Below are positions 1 through 5,124 of a stretch of DNA of 6,742 nucleotides, in pieces; the stretch's first letter is position 1; every line of letters begins with the position of its first letter. The notes beneath the pieces are model-generated. The model had not been told where the DNA came from, did no database searches, and was given only the letters and a program-made list of their open reading frames with translations. This DNA is from a bacterium (GTDB taxonomy: Bacteria; Patescibacteriota; Saccharimonadia; Saccharimonadales; Saccharimonadaceae). A program made the translations under genes and the position numbers. The DNA is taken from NCBI GenBank assembly GCA_021847685.1, contig JAJZQE010000034.1, forward strand, positions 1-6,742. The letters run 5' to 3'.

Positions 1-336
1 GAAGCTACGAACAAATAAATCGTAATTGTAAAGCACCGAAATAGCAAAGGCCATTAATATGATACCGGCCGCAAATGGCAGCAGCAGACCAATTGGATGG
101 CGACTAATCGTTGTTACGACATACTCATCGTCTTGTAAGTTGAGATTTGGATAATATCGCTTGGACGTATCGTGCTTTAATTTAGTTTCAAGACTAATCT
201 CTGAACTAGTCGCCACAGGACGAAGGGTAGGTTGCGATTGCGCCTGTACCTCCACTGGATGCGCATATAGCGGCTGGCCATTAGCGTCATAGGCTACTGG
301 CTTGTCGTATTGTTCAGGCGTCGAATCATTATTCAT
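1..336 (-). CDS. Partial membrane protein, N-terminal 112 residues; possible bacterial PH-domain protein
   Basis: This gene starts at ATG 336-334 and runs off the left edge. The visible part begins MNNDSTPEQYDKPVAYDANG, a polar, proline- and glutamine-containing stretch of about 55 residues that looks disordered. A short segment rich in charge and tyrosine follows (about 56-80), ending EYVVTTISRHPIGLLLPF. A strongly hydrophobic helix at about 83-105 then fits a first transmembrane segment. The order 'E-x-(hydrophobic)-RHP-(hydrophobic helix)' resembles the entry into membrane-flanked bacterial PH-domain (bPH2/YdbS-like) proteins, in which the PH domain follows the membrane hairpin. That domain would lie outside the window, so the family call is an inference. 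The gene starts 22 bases after the ruvB stop codon, on the same strand. An extended -10 element in that gap suggests it can be transcribed on its own. There is no clear Shine-Dalgarno sequence. That it is a real gene is fairly sure; its function is not. Confidence 0.7.
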   Translation of the reverse strand, partial: MNNDSTPEQYDKPVAYDANGQPLYAHPVEVQAQSQPTLRPVATSSEISLETKLKHDTSKRYYPNLNLQDDEYVVTTISRHPIGLLLPFAAGIILMAFAISVLYNYDLFVRSF

Positions 337-345
337 TATAATGAT

Positions 346-354
346 ATTATATCA
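346..354 (-). promoter_or_regulatory. Candidate extended -10 promoter for the left-edge gene
   Basis: Read on the minus strand the site is TGATATAAT, a perfect TATAAT preceded by the TGn extension. The hexamer ends 9 bases before ATG 336-334, so transcription would begin at or within about 3 bases of the start codon. No good -35 is visible inside the ruvB 3' end. A second TATAAT overlaps the ATG itself (335-340) and is too close to be used for this gene. Confidence 0.5.
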
Positions 355-358
355 ATAT

Positions 359-1375
359 TTAAGCAATCTCGCTGATAGTTCTGCCTAGATGAGCATAGCC
401 TTTCGCCGTAACTCGTCGGCCGCGTGGCGTTCTTTCGATAAAACCGATCTGCAAAAGATATGGCTCGTAGAAGTCTTCAATTGTTGTGGCTTCGTCACCC
501 GTAAGAGCGGCGATGGTGTTTAGGCCGACTGGATTGCCGCCGTAATTATCAATCATACTTCCTAGCAGGTTACGATCGCCCGGATCCAACCCGACCTCGT
601 CTACCTCAAGTAGCGCCAATGCTGCATGTGTAATCTGCGTGTCGATAATACCGTCGCCATTAATATCAGCGTAGTCCCGAACCCGTTTTAATAGTCGGTT
701 GGCGATACGCGGTGTTAAACGAGCCCTGGTTGATAGTATTTGGGCGGCTTCGGGCTTAATATCACAGTTCAAAATTCGTGCCGCACGGCTAATAATTTTA
801 GAGATTTCATCTGGAGTGTAAAATTCTAAGCGATGCATCAAACCAAAACGATCACGAAGCGGTGCCGATAGGGCGCCGGTCTTGGTTGTCGCCCCAATCA
901 CTGTAAACTTCGGCAGATCCAAGCGAACGCTACGCGCCGCCGGGCCTTTGCCGATCATAATATCAAGTTTAAAATCTTCCATGGCGCTATAAAGCACCTC
1001 TTCGACGGTCCGACCAAGGCGATGAATCTCGTCAATAAATAAGATATCACCATCATTTAAGTTAGTTAAAATGCTCGCCAGATCACCCGCCCGTTCAATT
1101 GCCGGGCCAGCCGTTATCCGAATATTAGCACCCATCTCATTAGCAATCACGCTTGCCATCGTGGTTTTACCCAGTCCCGGGGGGCCGTACAGCAAAATGT
1201 GATCAATCGGCTCACCACGCTTTTTAGCGGCGTCAATCGCTAATTTGAGATTTTTCTTTAATCGATCTTGGCCAACATACGCGGCAAAACTATTCGGTCG
1301 CAGGCTTGACTCAATTTGACGCTCATCCGCATCTTCATAATGTAAACTCGTATCAATAATGCGCTCAATCGCCAT
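359..1375 (-). CDS. ruvB: RuvB, Holliday junction branch-migration ATPase
   Basis: RuvB is the hexameric AAA+ motor that, loaded by RuvA, pulls DNA through a Holliday junction in recombinational repair. At 338 residues it has the usual length. Visible motifs are Walker A GPPGLGKT (64-71), Walker B LFIDEIH (112-118), the hairpin region LDIMIGKGPAARSVRLDLP (about 137-155), sensor 1 GATTKTG (161-167), the arginine-finger motif LRDRFG (173-178), sensor 2 in TPRIANRLL with Arg223, and the C-terminal winged helix with GFIERTPRGR (311-320). The residue before TPRI is Leu220, where the family usually has Gly (RGTPRI). The start ATG at 1375-1373 shares one base with the ruvA stop codon (TAATG), and GAGGGG lies 7 bases upstream. 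Translational coupling with ruvA is therefore likely. It follows ruvC and ruvA on the same strand, so all three Ruv proteins come from one cluster. Confidence 0.98.
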   Translation of the reverse strand: MAIERIIDTSLHYEDADERQIESSLRPNSFAAYVGQDRLKKNLKLAIDAAKKRGEPIDHILLYGPPGLGKTTMASVIANEMGANIRITAGPAIERAGDLASILTNLNDGDILFIDEIHRLGRTVEEVLYSAMEDFKLDIMIGKGPAARSVRLDLPKFTVIGATTKTGALSAPLRDRFGLMHRLEFYTPDEISKIISRAARILNCDIKPEAAQILSTRARLTPRIANRLLKRVRDYADINGDGIIDTQITHAALALLEVDEVGLDPGDRNLLGSMIDNYGGNPVGLNTIAALTGDEATTIEDFYEPYLLQIGFIERTPRGRRVTAKGYAHLGRTISEIA

Positions 1376-1950
1376 TATATCGCCCCTCGAAGCGCCTGTG
1401 TAACACGGCTGGCCGTCGGCAAATCAATTGGTACCGATTCAAGCGCCCGACTGGCATCAGCCAAGCTGTAACCGAGTGCAATCAGCGCCTCTAAAGCTTC
1501 ATCATTAATCGGCTGGTTGATATTCGAGGAATTACGCGTAATCTGGACCGCTAATCCGACCTTGTCAGATAAATCAACCACGACGCGTTCGGCGATACGC
1601 TTACCAACACCACTGGCTTTTGTAATATAGTCACTGTCGCTATTAGCGATAGCGTTACGAACTTGTTCACTATCACCTAGCGATAAGATCGATAAAGCTG
1701 CCTTTGGACCAACCCCCTGAACGGTAATCAAAAGTTCAAACATCTTCTTGGCGGCCAAGCTACTAAAGCCAAATAATTCCTGCGACTGTTCGCGAATATG
1801 GTGATAGGTGTGAAGTTTAATTTGCTCACCCAGCATCGAGGCATCAAAGTCGCCCCTAGCGACCTGCACTTCGTAACCGACGCCATTAACATCAACAATT
1901 ACGGTACTATTAAACTTTTCGACAACCACGCCGTATACATGTGCAATCAT
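1375..1950 (-). CDS. ruvA: RuvA, Holliday junction-binding subunit
   Basis: RuvA tetramers bind the four-way junction in an open square form and recruit RuvB rings. The 191-residue protein has the usual three domains. An N-terminal OB fold opens with MIAHVYGVVVEK and contains VNGVGYEV (21-28). Domain II has two helix-hairpin-helix motifs, VQGVGPKAAL (77-86) and ASGVGKRIAERVV (112-124). After a polar linker (about 136-149), domain III (about 150-191) contains ALIALGYSLADASRAL and would contact RuvB. The acidic-pin region reads HHIREQSQELFGF (50-62). E. coli has adjacent Glu55-Asp56 there; here Glu54 is kept but the Asp position is Gln55. The stop overlaps the ruvB start by one base. The start is ATG 1950-1948. 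No Shine-Dalgarno sequence is visible, but an extended -10 ends 7 bases upstream, which suggests a leaderless message. The 78-base gap from ruvC contains no other gene. Confidence 0.98.
   Translation of the reverse strand: MIAHVYGVVVEKFNSTVIVDVNGVGYEVQVARGDFDASMLGEQIKLHTYHHIREQSQELFGFSSLAAKKMFELLITVQGVGPKAALSILSLGDSEQVRNAIANSDSDYITKASGVGKRIAERVVVDLSDKVGLAVQITRNSSNINQPINDEALEALIALGYSLADASRALESVPIDLPTASRVTQALRGAI
1383..1388 (-). promoter_or_regulatory. Shine-Dalgarno site of ruvB inside the ruvA 3' end
   Basis: The minus strand reads GAGGGG, followed by 7 bases and then the ruvB ATG. It lies within the last codons of ruvA. With the TAATG overlap it supports reinitiation or coupled translation of ruvB. 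It contrasts with ruvA, ruvC and the left-edge gene, which lack such a site. Confidence 0.7.
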
Positions 1951-1957
1951 ACGTTCT

Positions 1958-1966
1958 ATTATGTCA
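1958..1966 (-). promoter_or_regulatory. Candidate extended -10 promoter for ruvA-ruvB
   Basis: The minus strand reads TGACATAAT: a TGn extension plus a -10 with 5 of 6 consensus bases. It ends 7 bases before the ruvA ATG, which would place the first transcribed base at or next to the start codon. No -35 match is seen at 16-18 bases, as is common for extended -10 promoters. It would give ruvAB a promoter separate from ruvC. Confidence 0.5.
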
Positions 1967-2028
1967 CATTTTCTTGTTTAAGTTTGCAAAAAGGGGTAAA
2001 TACTTTTATATTATCAAAGCTATTTAAG

Positions 2029-2514
2029 CTAGGAACCAATCGTCAGGCGACTCATCAAAGAATGTGTAATCGCCGCCGCCAAGGCATCGGCGCAGTCATC
2101 GGGTTTTGGTACTTCGCTTAGCCCTAGTTGCAATCTAACCATCTCTTGAACCTGCTTTTTGTCAGCCTTGCCGTAACCTGTCAGAGTCTGCTTGATTTGC
2201 AGTGGCGTATATTCGGCAATTGGCATGCCGCCCTTACGGCCAGCTAGCATCGCCACACCCCGAGCTTGTGCAACTGTCATAGCAGTGGTGACATTCTGCG
2301 CAAAAAACAATTTTTCAATCGCCATATAATCCGGTTTGGTCTCGGCGATTATATCAGTTAGACTATCGTAAATATCCTCCAAACGCTCATCATGCGGCGT
2401 ATGAGCTGGCGTCGTCACCACACCGGCATCAATCAGCTTCATCTTGCCCTTAATAACTTCGATAACTCCAAAGCCGAGTATGCCCGTTCCTGGGTCAATC
2501 CCAATAATTCTCAT
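2029..2514 (-). CDS. ruvC: RuvC, Holliday junction resolvase (endonuclease)
   Basis: RuvC dimers nick opposite strands of a Holliday junction held by RuvA-RuvB, using two metal ions in an RNase H-like fold. With the start at ATG 2514-2512 the protein has 161 residues, normal for the family, and begins MRIIGIDPGTG with catalytic Asp7. The other acidic catalytic residues are Glu67 in AIEKLFF, and Asp140 and Asp143 in KPDDCADALAAAITH. The conserved GYGKADKKQVQ segment (113-123) lies before them. The open frame extends 28 codons further upstream, to 2598, but that stretch overlaps the preceding gene and is unlike RuvC, so the internal start is preferred. The upstream gene stops at 2529, leaving a 14-base gap that contains a TATACT hexamer 6 bases from the ATG. 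There is no Shine-Dalgarno sequence, so a leaderless message is possible. Confidence 0.97.
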   Translation of the reverse strand: MRIIGIDPGTGILGFGVIEVIKGKMKLIDAGVVTTPAHTPHDERLEDIYDSLTDIIAETKPDYMAIEKLFFAQNVTTAMTVAQARGVAMLAGRKGGMPIAEYTPLQIKQTLTGYGKADKKQVQEMVRLQLGLSEVPKPDDCADALAAAITHSLMSRLTIGS

Positions 2515-2520
2515 ATCATC

Positions 2521-2526
2521 AGTATA
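2521..2526 (-). promoter_or_regulatory. Candidate -10 element for ruvC (leaderless placement)
   Basis: TATACT on the minus strand (5 of 6 consensus) ends exactly 6 bases before the ruvC ATG and lies in the 14-base gap after the preceding stop codon. The hexamer at a 17-base spacing upstream is only TTCATT, so the -35 is weak. Its position predicts transcription starting at the A of the start codon. Confidence 0.45.
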
Positions 2527-2528
2527 GG

Positions 2529-4313
2529 CTATTTTGACAAATGAATGAATGAGGCTAAGCGGCGACTCAAGCGCACAATCTCGACGCGCCACTCCCAACC
2601 GCCGTATGCCAGCGCCAGCAAGCTAACGCCACCAAAGGCCCACCAGCCAACCATGCCCGTCGCTGTATCGGCAACTGGCTGAACTGCAAAACCAACGGTC
2701 GGCATTGTCGCGACGACTTTGCGGCACCGATTAGTGTCTGGGTTACGTTCTTCGCCCTCAGCGCAGGGGGCCAACGGGGTTGTCGTAGCACCCAAAACCG
2801 ATCGACAGCGATTTGTTGCCGGATTGCGCTCCTCACCCTCACCACACGGCACCAAATTAACAACGTCGGACGCGATGCTACGACAACGATTGGTCTCTTC
2901 GTTACGATATTGACCAGTTTTGCATGGTGTCAAGGTGACTGTCGAATCCGATACAATCGAACGACAACGATTTGTTTCTGGACTTCGATACTGATTGGAA
3001 GCACAGGGTTTCGCGATCGTATCCGCAATTATCGTTTTGCGAGCGGCTACTGGCGTAACATCAACGGCTTCAACTGACTGCTGTAAATTTTCGGCGGCCG
3101 GCGTAATCTGGTCGGTATATTGCCAGGCCGCATTAATCAGCGCCCACGACACTCCCGGTAAGGGATCAAGATAAGCCTCGGTAGTATCAATAACCGTATC
3201 GTCAGACAATAACAATTTGACCCGGCTTGACGAGTTCACTAATTTAAAAGCCAGGTCGGCATTAGAAAATAATCCAAAGGCTTGCGGGGCAATCGTGCTA
3301 CCCTCTGGAAAAGCCAGTGTTTTCTCATCATTCAAACCGATATCTAACTTGTAATCAGTTAAGTCGACTACCCGAGTGTTGGGATTAAAAATTTCAATAA
3401 ATTCACTGCCAGCGTCGTTACCAACCGGGTTCGGTAAAAGCTCGGTTATTTTTAGCGGTAATAAGTCGTTAATGCAACTGCCATCGTCTTTTATAATATA
3501 GTTTTTGGGCAAGACCAGTTGAACGCCATCCAGGTTTGAGCAAATATCGAGGCTAATGCAGCCGCCCTGACCATCGGTCGCATAATCGTTTGGTATCACT
3601 GTTTGTAGGCCGTCAATATTATTACAGGCATCAGGTGCCAAGCTACAATCATGACTCTCGTCAAATAAATAACCGACCGGCACGATATCCTGTAACCCCA
3701 TCATATTACGGCACATATCCAAAGATGTATCGAAAAAATCGACCGAATTATCGTTGGTATCGATCAGAGTATCGAGGTCAATATCAAACTTACGTTCAAT
3801 CACACCCGAAGTACCCATCACAGCCGGCGAGCCCTCTGGGTTAACCGCCAAACTGCCCCAACCAACTCGATCAACTTCGTTACCTAAACCATCAACCAAC
3901 CGAACATGTCCCGCATCGTTACTTAACATTGATGAAAAAACCGCCAAGAAGTTTTTGCTATACGGTGGCGTAAATGATTTTGAAACAATACGAGCATAGG
4001 ACTGTCCGCCTAATACTATATCCATATCTACCTCATCAGGTACAAAACATGCCAGCTTGCGCCAATCCGATTCGGTCGCAAGATAGTCCTTAGTGGCATA
4101 AAGCAGACACCAGTTAGTAATATCAACCGCCACGGGACTATTGTTATAAATTTCAACGACTTCATTATAGGGACTAAGTGAATCCCTCACCTGAATTTGA
4201 CTAATAACCACTTTTTGACTGGTCGTATCGGTTGCCGACGCGTTTTGAGCACAAAAACCGATAAGAGTCACAAGACTTACTGCAAGTATTGCTGCCTCAA
4301 TACGCTTACGCAT
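2529..4313 (-). CDS. Secreted, membrane-anchored lamin-tail-domain protein with Cys repeats
   Basis: This is a 594-residue predicted surface protein. It begins with a Sec-type signal peptide (MRKR, a hydrophobic core at about 7-21, possible cleavage after ASA at 25-27). A first lamin-tail-like domain (about 33-198) contains VVISQIQVRD, EVVEIYNNSP, ITNWCL and VDRVGWG. Next are three repeats of the form C-x-N-x-x-G-(L/V)-Q-x-x-x-P with a second Cys exactly 22 residues after the first (201-280). A second lamin-tail-like domain (about 286-405) contains LKITELLPNPVGNDAGSEFI, FNPNTRVVDLTDY and GVSWAL. Four C-x12-C repeats ending TNRCR follow (437-530). Last come a hydrophobic helix (about 553-573) and a basic tail, RVEIVRLSRRLASF. 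This suggests a C-terminal membrane anchor with most of the protein outside the cell. Lamin-tail domains in bacteria occur in extracellular and membrane-linked proteins; what this one binds is unknown. It sits 47 bases after yebC and 14 bases before ruvC. Confidence 0.88.
   Translation of the reverse strand: MRKRIEAAILAVSLVTLIGFCAQNASATDTTSQKVVISQIQVRDSLSPYNEVVEIYNNSPVAVDITNWCLLYATKDYLATESDWRKLACFVPDEVDMDIVLGGQSYARIVSKSFTPPYSKNFLAVFSSMLSNDAGHVRLVDGLGNEVDRVGWGSLAVNPEGSPAVMGTSGVIERKFDIDLDTLIDTNDNSVDFFDTSLDMCRNMMGLQDIVPVGYLFDESHDCSLAPDACNNIDGLQTVIPNDYATDGQGGCISLDICSNLDGVQLVLPKNYIIKDDGSCINDLLPLKITELLPNPVGNDAGSEFIEIFNPNTRVVDLTDYKLDIGLNDEKTLAFPEGSTIAPQAFGLFSNADLAFKLVNSSSRVKLLLSDDTVIDTTEAYLDPLPGVSWALINAAWQYTDQITPAAENLQQSVEAVDVTPVAARKTIIADTIAKPCASNQYRSPETNRCRSIVSDSTVTLTPCKTGQYRNEETNRCRSIASDVVNLVPCGEGEERNPATNRCRSVLGATTTPLAPCAEGEERNPDTNRCRKVVATMPTVGFAVQPVADTATGMVGWWAFGGVSLLALAYGGWEWRVEIVRLSRRLASFIHLSK
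2721..3008 (-). repeat. Four C-terminal Cys repeats (C-x12-C, ending TNRCR) within the surface protein
   Basis: Four tandem units encode P-C-x-x-(N/G)-x-x-R-(S/N)-x-x-T-N-R-C-R, with Cys pairs at residues 437/450, 464/477, 490/503 and 517/530. Twelve residues lie between the two Cys of each pair, and 12-13 residues of Ser/Thr/Val/Ala-rich linker separate units. The first two units share QYR and the last two share GEERNP, suggesting a 2+2 duplication history. At DNA level the TNRCR segments are similar but not identical. Each pair may form a disulfide outside the cell; this is an inference. Confidence 0.85.
3474..3713 (-). repeat. Three central Cys repeats (22-residue Cys spacing) within the surface protein
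   Basis: Cys pairs at residues 201/223, 230/252 and 258/280 are each exactly 22 residues apart. Each unit contains a GLQ or GVQ core, a Pro, then a Tyr (VPVGY, IPNDY, LPKNY) and an acidic, Gly-containing end before the second Cys. Only 5-6 residues separate units. They bridge the two lamin-tail-like domains, so they may be small disulfide-closed spacer modules. The fold is not recognised with certainty. Confidence 0.8.
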
Positions 4314-4360
4314 ATTAAAAGCATATATAATCTCTCAGCAAAACACAAGTTTAATTTTTA

Positions 4361-5080
4361 TTAAATATCAGCCGTAATATCAGCATTGGTATGAACATCG
4401 ACGACGTCGTCTAAATCTTCTAAAGCGTCCATGATTTTCATAACCTTTTGGGCGGTATCGACGTCATCAATCACAACATTCGCATTAGGCACGTATTGTA
4501 GCGACGCCTCCTCAACAGTTAGGCCAGCATCCTTGATAGCCTGGCGAACTTTGGCTAATTCTTTTTGGTCAGTATAAACTGTAATCGCGCCGTCTTCCTC
4601 GACTGCATCTTCGGCACCTGCATCCAGAATCGCTAGAAGCGCATCTTCGCCAGTTACAGCCACCCGGATAACACCCTTGCGACTAAATTGAAACATTACA
4701 CTGCCGCTATCGGCAACACGGCCGCCATTTTTAGTTAATGCCGAACGAACCTCTGGGAAAGTTCGGTTTTTGTTGTCAGTTGCGGTTTCGATAATGATGC
4801 CAACGCCGCCAGGCCCCATGCCTTCATAAGTCGCCTCTTCCAAAACTGCTGCATTTTTGTCAGCCACGCGGTCGATGGCGCGCTGAATATTAGCCGCTGG
4901 CATATTAGCCTGCTTGGCGGTTTCAATCGCCATTGCCAGAGCCGAGTTCATGGTTGGATCGACACCACTTCTAGCCGCAATCGCGATTTGATTACCAATA
5001 CGCGTAAAGATTGCGCCACGCTTGGCGTCTTTGGCGCCTTTTTCTCGTTTAATTGTTGACCATTTGCTATGTCCAGACAT
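4361..5080 (-). CDS. yebC: YebC/PmpR/TACO1 family protein
   Basis: The 239-residue product matches the YebC family end to end. It opens MSGHSKWSTIKREKGAKDAK, followed by RGAIFTRIGNQIAIAARSG and the segment NSALAMAIETAKQANMPAAN (about 45-64). Next comes the EGMGPGGVGIIIE motif (85-97) with TDNKNRT, then a C-terminal half ending in an acidic tail. Members of this family were first described as DNA-binding regulators (PmpR). Their mitochondrial homologue TACO1 and some bacterial members act in translation, including at difficult proline-rich stretches, so the older label 'transcriptional regulator' should be used with care. The start is well supported: the family N-terminus begins at this ATG, GGAG lies 7 bases upstream, and an extended -10 promoter precedes it with room for a leader of about 26 bases. 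YebC genes often stand next to ruvC; here a surface-protein gene lies between them. Confidence 0.97.
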   Translation of the reverse strand: MSGHSKWSTIKREKGAKDAKRGAIFTRIGNQIAIAARSGVDPTMNSALAMAIETAKQANMPAANIQRAIDRVADKNAAVLEEATYEGMGPGGVGIIIETATDNKNRTFPEVRSALTKNGGRVADSGSVMFQFSRKGVIRVAVTGEDALLAILDAGAEDAVEEDGAITVYTDQKELAKVRQAIKDAGLTVEEASLQYVPNANVVIDDVDTAQKVMKIMDALEDLDDVVDVHTNADITADI

Positions 5081-5087
5081 AAAAAAT

Positions 5088-5091
5088 CTCC
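5088..5091 (-). promoter_or_regulatory. Shine-Dalgarno site of yebC
   Basis: GGAG on the minus strand lies 7 bases before the yebC ATG, the same spacing as the ruvB site. It fixes the start codon and shows that the organism uses Shine-Dalgarno initiation for some genes. Confidence 0.75.
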
Positions 5092-5113
5092 GCTCGATAT
5101 CTAATTAAGACCT

Positions 5114-5122
5114 ATTATAACA
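5114..5122 (-). promoter_or_regulatory. Candidate extended -10 promoter for yebC
   Basis: The minus strand reads TGTTATAAT: a perfect TATAAT with the TGn extension, lying just after the comEC stop codon (5125-5127). Transcription would begin near 5107 and leave a leader of about 26 bases containing the GGAG site. No convincing -35 is present at 16-18 bases. This is the strongest promoter-like sequence in the window. Confidence 0.6.
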
Positions 5123-5124
5123 GA

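Noticed and set aside
335..340. TATAAT overlapping the start codon of the left-edge gene (a similar TATAAT occurs at the ruvB start)
   Set aside because: A -10 that overlaps the ATG would start transcription inside the gene. In both cases it is probably a by-product of AT-rich start regions.
1998..2025. AT-rich hairpin between ruvC and ruvA as a terminator
   Set aside because: The AAATA/TATTT and CTTT/AAAG pairs contain only one G-C pair, and the T run (1988-1992) is separated from the stem by ACCCC, so it is not a convincing intrinsic terminator.
2515..2598. Longer ruvC start giving 28 extra N-terminal residues
   Set aside because: The extension overlaps the end of the preceding gene and is unlike RuvC. 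The family N-terminus MRIIGIDPGTG begins exactly at 2514, with a -10-like element just upstream.
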